From NCBI GenBank assembly GCA_001873995.1, contig MNVR01000027.1, forward strand, positions 1-32,020: DNA of 32,020 bases. Direction: 5' to 3'. Source of the DNA: Candidatus Phelpsiimicrobium noxiivivens. Lineage in GTDB: Bacteria; Omnitrophota; Gorgyraeia; Velamenicoccales; Velamenicoccaceae. Positions 22,308-30,240 of this stretch are shown one piece after another; position 1 is the first letter of the stretch, and the number at the start of each line of letters is the position of its first letter. The position numbers and the translations under genes are program-made. The notes beneath the pieces were generated by a model that was not told where the DNA came from, ran no database searches, and saw nothing but the letters and a program-made list of their open reading frames with translations.

Positions 22308-23672
22308 CTACACAGTCAATTCCTGAGCTGTTTTAATTTTTTCAAACAAAGACGCCGCGTCAGAACCGTCAATAGGATTCTCTAAAATACTTATACCAAC
22401 GCGCGGTTTCTTAGCGGCTATATCACTCTTAAAGCTATCATCTATGGCTGATCTTAGCTTTAAACCGATCTCCTGCGCCTGCCTTTTGTTCTTCTCTGGT
22501 AAGATCATGCCAAAAATATTCTCTCCGATGCGTCCGGCCCTATCTATATCACCGACAATTAAAGTCAACGCGGCAGCTGACTTTCTCAAAACATCTTCCG
22601 CGGCCACTTTGCCTAATTGACTTTTTAGATCTATGAAATTACTGATCTTAAAAACAAGAAACGCGCATGGCCGCTGATGAGATATCGCCCGGAGGATCTC
22701 TTCATCCAGCCTCGCGAATATATAGCGCCTATTATAAAGACCGGTCGCCTCATCTAATATCTCAAGATCTTTTACTTTTTTTGAAAGCAGGTCATTCTCA
22801 ACAGCTATAGACAACTGCTTGGCAAAAATACTCATCAATTCTATATCATCCTGCGAATAACGAAATCCATCCAGAGGATTGCCTATGCCCAAAATGCCAT
22901 AAGGCCTCCCCTGAGCCGCTATAGGATAGATCAAAAGATTTTTTGCGCTAAAAAGTTTTAACAATCCAAGGCTCTCTTCATCATAGACAGAGCTATCATT
23001 CATAAAATGCGTCCCCGCGCCAAGCAATGGATCTAATACATACACATTTACGGGCAACCTTAAAGCAGCCAATATATCAGCCCTAAGGCCGTAATGAGCA
23101 GGCACTTCAAAAGACACGCTATCTTTAGACGCGATAAACGCGAAAGAAGAACTCGCTATCTGCGAAAGCCTGGATATTACTATATCAAAGACCTCTGAAA
23201 GTGACGTCCCTTCAGAAATAATATTACTGATCTCTAATAAACCGCTAAGCGCTATGACCTGACTATTTATCTGGAGATTGATATCCTTAGTCCTCTCTCC
23301 GTAGATCTTGAGCTCATCCATATTGTTCTTAATGTGCTGCGTCATCTGATTTAAGGCGTTGCTCAATTCTCCGATCTCATCATCCCTCGCGAAATCGATC
23401 TTACGGCTTAACTCACCGTTAGCTATGACCTTGGCATCGGAACATATCCTGATAATAGGGTCAACGATCCTCTTCATCAAAAAAAACCCGAGCAGAGAAA
23501 GAACGATAACAGCGCCAAGCACCGGCAATAAGATATTTAACGCTAATACACCGGAAAATATCAGATAAAGCAATGCCAAAATAGGGATAACGGACATTAT
23601 GCAAAAGGCCACAACCAACTGAGGCCGAAGGGAGCGCGACATTATTGACATTTTCTTAGCTGTTTTATGCAT
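22308..23672 (-). CDS. Membrane HAMP-GAF protein with degenerate GGDEF domain
   Basis: The 454-residue protein has two N-terminal transmembrane helices (about 17-40 and 44-66). A HAMP domain (KRIVDPIIRICSDAKVIANGELSRKIDF, about 67-120), a GAF-like domain (about 140-295) and a C-terminal GGDEF fold starting DEATGLYNRRYIFARLDEE follow. The catalytic signature that should read RxGGDEF is RIGENIF, so the second Gly, Asp and Glu are lost and cyclase activity is unlikely. No clear RxxD inhibitory site is seen. It probably acts as a ligand sensor or scaffold for the pilus. An AGGGG ribosome site precedes the ATG. It is the first gene of the pilus block. Confidence 0.88.
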   Translation of the reverse strand: MHKTAKKMSIMSRSLRPQLVVAFCIMSVIPILALLYLIFSGVLALNILLPVLGAVIVLSLLGFFLMKRIVDPIIRICSDAKVIANGELSRKIDFARDDEIGELSNALNQMTQHIKNNMDELKIYGERTKDINLQINSQVIALSGLLEISNIISEGTSLSEVFDIVISRLSQIASSSFAFIASKDSVSFEVPAHYGLRADILAALRLPVNVYVLDPLLGAGTHFMNDSSVYDEESLGLLKLFSAKNLLIYPIAAQGRPYGILGIGNPLDGFRYSQDDIELMSIFAKQLSIAVENDLLSKKVKDLEILDEATGLYNRRYIFARLDEEILRAISHQRPCAFLVFKISNFIDLKSQLGKVAAEDVLRKSAAALTLIVGDIDRAGRIGENIFGMILPEKNKRQAQEIGLKLRSAIDDSFKSDIAAKKPRVGISILENPIDGSDAASLFEKIKTAQELTV

Positions 23673-23734
23673 CCCCTGCTCTCTTTTCCCTGTTTCTTCC
23701 CTGCGATGGGCTTTTCTTACCCGTTGGATTACTT

Positions 23735-23763
23735 AAATTAACATAAATCCCTCATCGGGTCAA
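23735..23763 (-). promoter_or_regulatory. Possible promoter at the head of the pilus block
   Basis: On the minus strand: -35 TTGACC (23763-23758), a 17-base spacer and a weak -10 TAATTT (23740-23735). It lies in the 101-base gap between the radical SAM gene and the GGDEF gene, with a predicted leader of about 55 bases. The -35 is good and the -10 is poor. Confidence 0.35.
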
Positions 23764-23773
23764 TAAAAAACAC

Positions 23774-25441
23774 CTAGATCCCAACATCAATGAAGCCCCA
23801 CGCCCTCCGGTCCGATAGATCTTTAGCAGAAAGATACACTGAAGTATCAATACAATTATCCGTTAGCGCCTGTTGCCATAATGAAAAGTTAAATAATTCA
23901 TCCCAGGCGTCAAATCTCGCGCCTTTTTGGAACGCGCTAAGAATAACGCCCGACAGACGGCTGTCTCCCCTTGAAAAAAGCGCTTCAATAAAGCTCATGC
24001 GCGCGTCATGGAATTTAAGATGAATATGCCCGCGGTATCCACGAAAAATATTCTTAAGATATTCCTGTTTCGCCAAGAGCTCGTCGTAAGAAACCACTCT
24101 CTCCCACTCAAATGGCGTATGAGGTTTGGGTATAAAATTAGAAATAGCAACATTCAGCATAGCGGGACGATGGCCTGTCTCTTTTTTTATATTAGAAAGC
24201 TTAACGCACAAGTCGCGTATCTGGTCTAAGTCTTCGTTCGTTTCGGTAGGAAGGCCGATCATAAAATATAATTTCAAAAGCCTGTAGCCCGACTTAAAGG
24301 CCTGGCGCGATACTTCTGTAAGTTCATCTATATCTATATTTTTATGGATCGATCGCCTTAGCCTTTCGCTGCCTGCTTCAGGCGCGAACGTCAGAGAAGT
24401 CTTCCTCATATCTGCCAATATCCCGGAAAGCTCTCCTACCAAATTTTTTGCCCTTAAAGACGGCAAAGAAATGCTCACCCCTTTCTCCTTGAATTCATCC
24501 ACCAATGCTTTGACCATTTCAGTCAGGCACGGATGGTCTGAAGAAGACAAGGAAAGTAAAGAAAACGTTTCGTAACCGGTCCTGGAATATAACTTCCGCA
24601 CTGTCTCTAAAATTTTCTCAGGTCTCAGAACACGCAAAGGGAAAAAAGACGCGCGAGCCTGACAAAAACTACAGCTATTAGGGCACCCCCTCATTATCTC
24701 TATGCCGACGCGGTCGTGAACTATCTCTATGAAAGGCACGATCCAGGTATCCAGGTCAAGGACTTTTTCTATATCTCTTACCACCCTTTTTGATATCTTA
24801 AGACCGCTATTCTCTTTTTTCAACGACGGGACATAGGCGCCTTGAATTCGAGCCAGCCGCTTCAACAACGCCTGCCTATCTCTGCTCCCTGATTTTTTGT
24901 GATCTCTGACAATATCCATCAATTCTATAATTGCTTCTTCAGCCTCTCCTATGATAAAGCAATCTATAAACTCAGCCATAGGCTCCGGATTCAGGCATGA
25001 AAAACCTCCTGCTATAATCAGGGGTGAATTTTCATCTCTTTCGCTGGATCTTAAAGGAATATTGCTCAGGCTTAAAATATTAAGGACATTGGTATAGCTT
25101 AATTCATACTGCAGAGAAAACCCGAGGATATCAAAATCTTTAACCGGCTCCCTTGATTCAAGCGTCCAAAGCGGGATATGCTCAGCCCGCATCTTCTCTT
25201 CCATGTCTATCCATGGGCAAAAGGCCCTCTCCGCGCAGCAATCTTCTTGTTTATTGATAATGTCATAGAGTATACGAAGGCCCAGATGGCTCATCCCTAT
25301 TTCGTAGACATCAGGAAAACATAAACACACCTTGAGGAACATTTTTGAAAGGTCCTTTTTTATAGAATTGACCTCTCCTCCGATATAGCGCGCCGGCTTT
25401 CGAACAGACAGCAACAATTCCTTAGTTAATTCAACAGCCAT
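23774..25441 (-). CDS. TIGR03960 family B12-binding-like radical SAM protein
   Basis: The 555-residue product has an N-terminal half related to cobalamin-binding radical SAM proteins (FPDVYEIGMSHLGLRILYDIIN, LGFSLQYELSYTNVL, LIIAGGFSCLNPEPMAEFID, GEAEEAIIELMDIV). The [4Fe-4S] motif GCPNSCSFCQAR (CxxxCxxC) and the SAM domain (about 240-470) follow. Its reaction is unknown. The family is usually adjacent to TIGR03936/DUF2344, and here the pilus block lies between them. The ATG at 25441 has GGAG six bases upstream and matches the family start. The open frame extends to 25696, but those 85 residues are translated from a foldback repeat and are unlikely to be made. Confidence 0.9.
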   Translation of the reverse strand: MAVELTKELLLSVRKPARYIGGEVNSIKKDLSKMFLKVCLCFPDVYEIGMSHLGLRILYDIINKQEDCCAERAFCPWIDMEEKMRAEHIPLWTLESREPVKDFDILGFSLQYELSYTNVLNILSLSNIPLRSSERDENSPLIIAGGFSCLNPEPMAEFIDCFIIGEAEEAIIELMDIVRDHKKSGSRDRQALLKRLARIQGAYVPSLKKENSGLKISKRVVRDIEKVLDLDTWIVPFIEIVHDRVGIEIMRGCPNSCSFCQARASFFPLRVLRPEKILETVRKLYSRTGYETFSLLSLSSSDHPCLTEMVKALVDEFKEKGVSISLPSLRAKNLVGELSGILADMRKTSLTFAPEAGSERLRRSIHKNIDIDELTEVSRQAFKSGYRLLKLYFMIGLPTETNEDLDQIRDLCVKLSNIKKETGHRPAMLNVAISNFIPKPHTPFEWERVVSYDELLAKQEYLKNIFRGYRGHIHLKFHDARMSFIEALFSRGDSRLSGVILSAFQKGARFDAWDELFNFSLWQQALTDNCIDTSVYLSAKDLSDRRAWGFIDVGI

Positions 25442-25475
25442 ACATCTCCATTGTTTCGTAGCACGGGTCCCTGTT

Positions 25476-25694
25476 GCAGACAATAATATTGTAAGGGTCC
25501 TGTCTTGGGCTTGTTTTCCGCAGGGACGCTTGTCTTTCCCCTGCGAGGAAAGCCTGCGCTCAGGTTTTTCGGCTTGCTCTCCCCACTGCTTCGCTTTGCG
25601 AAGCAAAACTGTGGGGATCCATGCCCGCTGCGCGCGAAAAACATGCCCTGCGGCAAAACAAGCCGCAAGCCGCCCCCTGCCTGTATTTGTCTGC
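25476..25694. repeat. 219-bp imperfect foldback element
   Basis: The ends are inverted: GCAGACAA (25476-25483) and TTGTCTGC (25687-25694). Moving inward, GGCTTGTTTT and CCGCAGGG (25508-25525) pair with CCCTGCGG (25646-25653) and AAAACAAGCC (25655-25664). GTTTTTCG pairs with CGAAAAAC, CCCCAC (25581-25586) with GTGGGG (25611-25616), and TGCTTCGC with GCGAAGCA (25587-25605) at the apex. It starts 35 bases upstream of the radical SAM gene and is GC-rich compared with its surroundings. Overlapping frames on both strands are by-products of the symmetry. It could be a second MITE-like family or a structured RNA. Confidence 0.7.
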
Positions 25695-25738
25695 ACAATA
25701 GAAACCTGTCCTTCTCATATAACATAAAATTGTCTTCC

Positions 25739-25782
25739 CTACGGAGGTCTTAGTACGACTTTCGCCACCGCCCCCTCCATAG
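25739..25782. repeat. Inverted repeat CTACGGAGG/CCTCCATAG
   Basis: The nine-base arms (25739-25747 and 25774-25782) pair with one mismatch, and a GGT/ACC pair continues inward. It sits between two larger foldbacks in the same gene-free interval. On the minus strand it also contains a 13-codon frame (ATG to TAG) with no support as a gene. Confidence 0.4.
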
Positions 25783-25806
25783 ACACTTGTTTAACACACC
25801 TTCAAC

Positions 25807-25859
25807 TGAATATTTAATGAGACAAATCAAGCAGGATGGTTTGTCTCATTAAATATTCA
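25807..25859. repeat. Perfect 20-bp inverted repeat
   Basis: The arm at 25807-25826 (TGAATATTTAATGAGACAAA) is exactly complementary to 25840-25859, with a 13-base loop. The outer part is AT-rich, which would put U-rich sequence at the 3' end of the hairpin on either strand. It could therefore serve as a bidirectional terminator for the rodA transcript, or be the end-palindrome of a small mobile element. Confidence 0.7.
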
Positions 25860-25930
25860 ACCGCATAGGTGAAACTTTTAACATTATCATATAACATTAT
25901 GTAAAGAATTGCTTCTGGTGTTTTTCGCGC

Positions 25931-25963
25931 TGTTACATTTTCAGTCTGACTCAAAATGTAACA
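25931..25963. repeat. 33-bp palindrome TGTTACATTTT...AAAATGTAACA
   Basis: The arms TGTTACATTTT (25931-25941) and AAAATGTAACA (25953-25963) are exact complements. The middle contains a further AGTC-T-GACT palindrome, so nearly all 33 bases are self-complementary. It could be a protein-binding palindrome or a mobile-element end. It lies directly beside the GC-rich element starting at 25974. Confidence 0.65.
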
Positions 25964-25973
25964 TTCCACTTAG

Positions 25974-26158
25974 GCAATGCAAGCGCCGTTAAAGGCATAG
26001 GGAGTTGGCGACGATGGCCGCCCAACGACCCCCGTAGCGGAAGGGGAACCGTCACGCTTTTGCGTGACTGGGGAACCACGGGAGGGTTCCCCAAAGGGGC
26101 TCGGAGGGGGGAATAGGGCGATCTCGTTGACGACCCCAGAGCCGCTGACTTACATTGC
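25974..26158. other. GC-rich structured element bracketed by imperfect inverted ends
   Basis: The ends GCAATGCAAG (25974-25983) and CTTACATTGC (26149-26158) are inverted with one mismatch. Inside lie a hairpin GTCACGC-TTTT-GCGTGAC (26051-26068) and the box GGGGAACC, which occurs directly at 26043-26050 and 26070-26077 and inverted as GGTTCCCC at 26085-26092. G-runs follow. Base composition is far richer in GC than the flanks. The minus frame across it has an arginine- and proline-rich 69-residue translation without recognisable features. It may be a structured RNA or a non-autonomous element. No known RNA class is claimed. Confidence 0.5.
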
Positions 26159-26173
26159 AAAAGAACATGAAAT

Positions 26174-27271
26174 CTATTTTTGCCGGGCGATATTTAGGAC
26201 AATGCCTAGGGCTACTAGGTTAATGACCAGGGATGAGCCGCCATAGCTCATAAAAGGCAGCGGCAGGCCTACGATAGGGCACATCCCCATATTCATGGCG
26301 ATATTGACAAAAACATGGAAGAAAAGCAGTGACGCTACTCCAACGCAGAACAGCTTTCCAAATGCATCTTTTGCCGTCTGTGCCACTCTCAATATCATAA
26401 GTATAAGCAATCCATAAAGAAATACTAGGGCAATACTACCGATAAAACCCCACTCCTCACCCCACACGGAGAAAATAAAATCAGTGTGCCTCTCAGCCAA
26501 AAAATTCAATTGGCTTTGAGTGCCTGACATCCAACCCTTGCCAAACAATCTCCCTGAACCTATCGCGATCTTGGACTGAATAACAGTGTAACCCGCGCCT
26601 AATGGATCAATATTCGGATTTAAGAAAACAAGCAGCCTTGCCTTCTGGTAACCTTTCAAAAAATGCCAGAAAAACGGGAACAGCGCCAGGCCCAAACCTA
26701 AGAGGCCTATCATAAACCTGCGAGGCACACCCGCCAAAAAACCAATAACAATGAATATGAACATATACACTATGGCAGTGCCCAGATCGGGCTGGATCAA
26801 AACAAGGCCTGCAGGCAAAAGTACCAGGCCCAAAGGTAATACCAGGCCTTTTAAAAAATTGGATGCGTGGGCGCTTGAGGCAACATCCCATATGGTTTTT
26901 TGACCGAAATAATTAGCCAGAAACAATATTAACGTGAATTTACCCAATTCCGATGGTTGAAAAGAAAAATCACCTACCGCGAGCCAGCGCTGGGCGCCCA
27001 TGATCGTGCGGCCTGCGGCCAACACAAAAAAAAGCGAAAATAAAGATAACAGATAGAGTGGTACTATAACGATGGAAAGCCTTCTATAGTCAAACCGTGA
27101 CATCAAAAATAAAAAACATATACCGACACCTATCCATAAAAGCTGCTTATTAAAGATATCTTCTCTTATAAAAACACCTTTCTGGTGACAACTACTGTAA
27201 AGACAGATAAGGCCCGTTGCCAGGATCAAAAATATTACAATAAGAATTAACTTTTGGGGCCTAAAGGTCAT
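26174..27271 (-). CDS. rodA: Rod-shape peptidoglycan glycosyltransferase RodA
   Basis: RodA is the SEDS-family membrane glycosyltransferase that polymerises lipid II in the elongasome with PBP2. The 365 residues have about ten membrane helices. SEDS signatures are visible: AQRWLAVGDFSFQPSELGKFTLILFLA, LVLIQPDLGTAIVYMFI (with the conserved Asp), and the C-terminal GLPLPFMSYGGSSLVINLVALGIVLNI. The ATG overlaps the mrdA stop by four bases. It is last in the mre operon and is followed by the repeat-filled 732-base interval. Confidence 0.95.
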   Translation of the reverse strand: MTFRPQKLILIVIFLILATGLICLYSSCHQKGVFIREDIFNKQLLWIGVGICFLFLMSRFDYRRLSIVIVPLYLLSLFSLFFVLAAGRTIMGAQRWLAVGDFSFQPSELGKFTLILFLANYFGQKTIWDVASSAHASNFLKGLVLPLGLVLLPAGLVLIQPDLGTAIVYMFIFIVIGFLAGVPRRFMIGLLGLGLALFPFFWHFLKGYQKARLLVFLNPNIDPLGAGYTVIQSKIAIGSGRLFGKGWMSGTQSQLNFLAERHTDFIFSVWGEEWGFIGSIALVFLYGLLILMILRVAQTAKDAFGKLFCVGVASLLFFHVFVNIAMNMGMCPIVGLPLPFMSYGGSSLVINLVALGIVLNIARQK

Positions 27272-28974
27272 AAGAGCCTCTTCTTTATTTCATCAAACAA
27301 CACTTTGCCTAAAGCGCACGCATTATGGCTTGAACCGGAACTCTCTAATAAAATACAAAACGCGTACTTTGGATCATTCTCCGGGAAAAACCCCGCTACC
27401 CATGCATGGGACTCTTTCCCGTGCACCTGGGCTGTGCCCGTCTTGGCACAGATATCTAAACCCTGGACATCTAAAGTATGTGCTGTTCCCGTTTCCTGAA
27501 GAACCGGCCCCCTGAGAGCTTTTCTGATAAGATCCAGATCCTCTTTAGGGATCTTCATCTTTTTGGGTTCTTTCAGCGGTACATCAACACCGGCTATTGC
27601 CTTTGTCAATCTTGGCACAACCATATTGCCACCATTCGCCACTATCGCCATCATACGCGTTAGCTGAAGAGGTGTTGTCAAAACATATCCTTGCCCTATG
27701 GAAAAATTGACTGTGTCACCATCATACCAATTCTCAAAACGCGATATCCTCTTCCAGAGACGGCTGGGTATAAAACCCTGCGCCTCCTGCGGCAGGTCGA
27801 TCCCCGTGAGACTACCGAATCCGAATTCATGCGCGGTATTGGCAAGAAGGTCCGCGCCAGCGGTGATGCCTATATGATAAAAATACACGTCGCAGGAATG
27901 CGCCACTGCCTGATAGAAATCCTGAGGGCCGTGTTCAGACCAACATTTAAAATACCTATTCCCAACCTTGAGACTGCCGGCGCAAACATAAGTCGTGCGG
28001 TCTGAGACTCTTTTTGTTTTTAAGGCTGCGGCTGCCGTTATGATCTTAAATATGGACCCCGGAGGGAACTGGCCGTTGACGGCCCTGTTGAACAAAGGCG
28101 CATCTTCCGAACCCAAAAAATAGTTTAGGGCCTTTTTGTCTTTGCGGCCCACAAATACGTTCGGGTCAAATGCCGGCGCGCTGCTTAGAACAAAAACATC
28201 ACCTGTATGAACATCCATGACTACAATAGCGCCTTTATTTCCGGCAAGGAGTTTATCAGATACGCGCTGCATTTCAAGGTCAATGGTCAGCACAACATCT
28301 TTACCTATCTTTGGCGGCCTGTAACCAAGAAGCCTCACCTGCCTGCCGCGATTGTCAACTTCTATCTGCTGGCCTCCTTTTTCGCCTCTTAAAAATATGT
28401 CCAGTTTTTCTTCAAGTCCGCTATAACCTATTTTATCCTTCAGGTCATAGCCATATTCCTTAAGCCGTGTTATCCCACTCTTGTCTATCTCTCCAATATA
28501 TCCCAGAACATGCGAAGCTGTTAGCCCGTTCGGATAGAACCTCCTTGAATTAAGGTCTACGGCAATGCCCTTAAAGTCAAACTTCTTTTCTTCAAGTGTT
28601 ATGGCCGTGGCCTTATCAATACCAGACTGTATACAGACAGGAGTAAAAGGATTGTAATAACCGCGTTCATATTTTCTGGCGACCTGGATTTTGTCCATTC
28701 CCAATACCTCACCCAGCCGCTTGTAAACAGCCTCTTTATCCTTAAGCTCCTGCGGAATTATCACAGCGTCAAACGAAAGGATATTATCAGCCATGAGGCT
28801 GCCATATCGGTCAAAGATCCTGCCCCTGTAGGGCTCCTCGGGTATAAGGCGGATAGTATTACGCAGGCTTAATTCATAAAAGCGGCCGCCCGATATCACC
28901 TGGACAAAAAAGAGTCCCAAGGCAAGCACGCATAAAGAGAAAAATAAGATCAGGCTATAAGTTGAGACGCGCAT
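27268..28974 (-). CDS. mrdA: Penicillin-binding protein 2 (MrdA), elongation transpeptidase
   Basis: PBP2 crosslinks peptidoglycan during side-wall growth. The 568-residue product has an N-terminal membrane anchor (about 8-28), a PBP dimerisation domain containing EEPYRGRIFDRYGSLMADN, and a transpeptidase domain. The active-site motifs are complete: FPPGSIFKII (the SxxK serine and lysine), AHSCDVYFY (SxN position as SCD) and CAKTGTAQ (KTG). It overlaps mreD by 25 bases and rodA by four, consistent with coupled synthesis with its SEDS partner. Confidence 0.95.
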   Translation of the reverse strand: MRVSTYSLILFFSLCVLALGLFFVQVISGGRFYELSLRNTIRLIPEEPYRGRIFDRYGSLMADNILSFDAVIIPQELKDKEAVYKRLGEVLGMDKIQVARKYERGYYNPFTPVCIQSGIDKATAITLEEKKFDFKGIAVDLNSRRFYPNGLTASHVLGYIGEIDKSGITRLKEYGYDLKDKIGYSGLEEKLDIFLRGEKGGQQIEVDNRGRQVRLLGYRPPKIGKDVVLTIDLEMQRVSDKLLAGNKGAIVVMDVHTGDVFVLSSAPAFDPNVFVGRKDKKALNYFLGSEDAPLFNRAVNGQFPPGSIFKIITAAAALKTKRVSDRTTYVCAGSLKVGNRYFKCWSEHGPQDFYQAVAHSCDVYFYHIGITAGADLLANTAHEFGFGSLTGIDLPQEAQGFIPSRLWKRISRFENWYDGDTVNFSIGQGYVLTTPLQLTRMMAIVANGGNMVVPRLTKAIAGVDVPLKEPKKMKIPKEDLDLIRKALRGPVLQETGTAHTLDVQGLDICAKTGTAQVHGKESHAWVAGFFPENDPKYAFCILLESSGSSHNACALGKVLFDEIKKRLL

Positions 28975-29462
28975 CGTTTACTAAAGATATATAAAGGATA
29001 GGCCAATAAGGTAGTCCCGAAACATTCAGCCAAAAGCCTTAATAAAAACATGCAGCCATAATGAGGCGACGCGCCGTGTGATAGAATTGGTTCCAGGATC
29101 AATATAAAATGGGCGTTCAAAAAAACGCCCAAAAATACCAATGGAAAAACAAACAGCCAATTCTGCCTATAGACAATACGCGAAAGAAGCGATACCAAAA
29201 AAGCGCACGCAAGATAAGAGAACATATAGGCCCCGAAACTATTCAAGCTAAAAAGATCAGCGACAAAACCACAAAAAAGAGAGTAGATAACGAAATCTTT
29301 AGTATCCAGGCTATGGAAGAAAGTATATATGACTACGACCGCGAGAAGCGGGTCAAAAAGATTAAAGGGCATGCTCCACAAAGACGCCAAAGCGAATTTT
29401 AAAAAAACCAGCGCTACCGCGAGAAAGGATATATTCATTATTAAGAAACAACAATTAAGCAT
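28950..29462 (-). CDS. mreD: Rod-shape determining protein MreD
   Basis: The 170-residue hydrophobic protein has about five membrane helices and the weakly conserved MreD pattern (FDPLLAVVVIYTFFHS, GFVADLFSLNSFGAYMFSY). The gene order mreC-mreD-mrdA makes the call firm. Two starts are possible. The ATG at 29462 overlaps mreC by 22 bases. The ATG at 29438 lies two bases beyond the mreC stop and begins MNISFLAVAL, which is the more usual MreD N-terminus. Neither has a well-placed Shine-Dalgarno site. Confidence 0.88.
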   Translation of the reverse strand: MLNCCFLIMNISFLAVALVFLKFALASLWSMPFNLFDPLLAVVVIYTFFHSLDTKDFVIYSLFCGFVADLFSLNSFGAYMFSYLACAFLVSLLSRIVYRQNWLFVFPLVFLGVFLNAHFILILEPILSHGASPHYGCMFLLRLLAECFGTTLLAYPLYIFSKRCASQLIA

Positions 29463-30226
29463 TCTTCCACGGAAGAAACTCTGACAGCGGGCTCAAGGAT
29501 GGCAAATTTACCCAACCCAGAAGATTCTATACCCACCAATCTCACTTTACCTATGACAATACCTACGGGATATGTCATATTAAGGCCGCTCGTCACGATA
29601 AGGTCGCCTTCTTTGATATCACTATCGGCATCAAGAAAACGCAGCTTGCATCGTCCGTCCAGAGCGCCTGAAACCAACCCCTGCTCCCTGGTCCGCACAT
29701 TCAAAGATGGTACTGAAAGGTCCGGATCATTTATCAGGATTATTTTGCTTGAATATCGGCCCAGCTCAAGGCATTTGCCCACAAGGCCCGCTGGCGTCAA
29801 CACGGGATCATATTTTTTTATAGCAGAGGACGCGCCTTTGTCCAAAATAAGGTAAGGCCTGAAAGAATTAAAATCTTTACCAATGACAAAAGCGGCTTTC
29901 GTCTTAAAAGATGACCTGCTCTTTAGGCCAAGCAAGGCCCTTAAGCGCTCGTTCTCGGAAGAATGTTCTTCTTGTGTTAAAAGTTGAGCCTTTAGGGCGT
30001 CAGTTTCCTCTCTTAATTTAAGATTCTGCCAATAGTTCCTGTGAAAAAAGGCTACAGCCCTTATTTCATGAGTAAAGCCTGTCAATATCAAGAACGGGAT
30101 CTTAGCGAGGTCAGAAAAAGCGGCGCGTATTGAATAGACGTTAGGCTGGGAGGAAAAAAAGAAAATTAGGAAGACTACGCAAAATAAAAAAAGAAATGTT
30201 ATAAGCTTTCTTTTAGGGAAAAACAC
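29441..30226 (-). CDS. mreC: Rod-shape determining protein MreC
   Basis: MreC links cytoplasmic MreB to PBP2 in the periplasm. The 261-residue product has an N-terminal membrane anchor (about 8-28), a coiled coil (about 65-98, NLKLREETDALKAQLLTQEEHSSENERL) and the beta-barrel domain with DKGASSAIKKYDPVLTPAGLVGKCLELG and VTSGLNMTYPVGIVIGKV. The start codon is GTG (30224-30226). The ATG two bases upstream is out of frame. A 61-base spacer with small hairpins separates it from mreB. Confidence 0.93.
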   Translation of the reverse strand: MFFPKRKLITFLFLFCVVFLIFFFSSQPNVYSIRAAFSDLAKIPFLILTGFTHEIRAVAFFHRNYWQNLKLREETDALKAQLLTQEEHSSENERLRALLGLKSRSSFKTKAAFVIGKDFNSFRPYLILDKGASSAIKKYDPVLTPAGLVGKCLELGRYSSKIILINDPDLSVPSLNVRTREQGLVSGALDGRCKLRFLDADSDIKEGDLIVTSGLNMTYPVGIVIGKVRLVGIESSGLGKFAILEPAVRVSSVEECLIVVS

Positions 30227-30240
30227 ATTATGCTTTGATC

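Noticed and set aside
25545-25561. GAGGAAAGCCTGCGCTC resembles the GAGGAAAGTC block of RNase P RNA
   Set aside because: None of the other universally conserved RNase P RNA blocks follow, and the bases are explained as one arm of the foldback.
25442-25696. An 85-residue N-terminal extension of the TIGR03960 protein
   Set aside because: It is translated from the foldback repeat, has no family similarity, and the ATG at 25441 has its own GGAG ribosome site and the family N-terminus.
25974-26158. Possible transposon-associated guide RNA (HEARO/omega type)
   Set aside because: The GC-rich hairpins are suggestive, but no IscB or TnpB gene is adjacent and I could not match conserved motifs by eye.
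25951-26160. A 69-residue minus-strand open frame
   Set aside because: It covers the GC-rich inverted-repeat element, has biased Arg/Pro/Leu content from its base composition, and lacks a ribosome site or domain.
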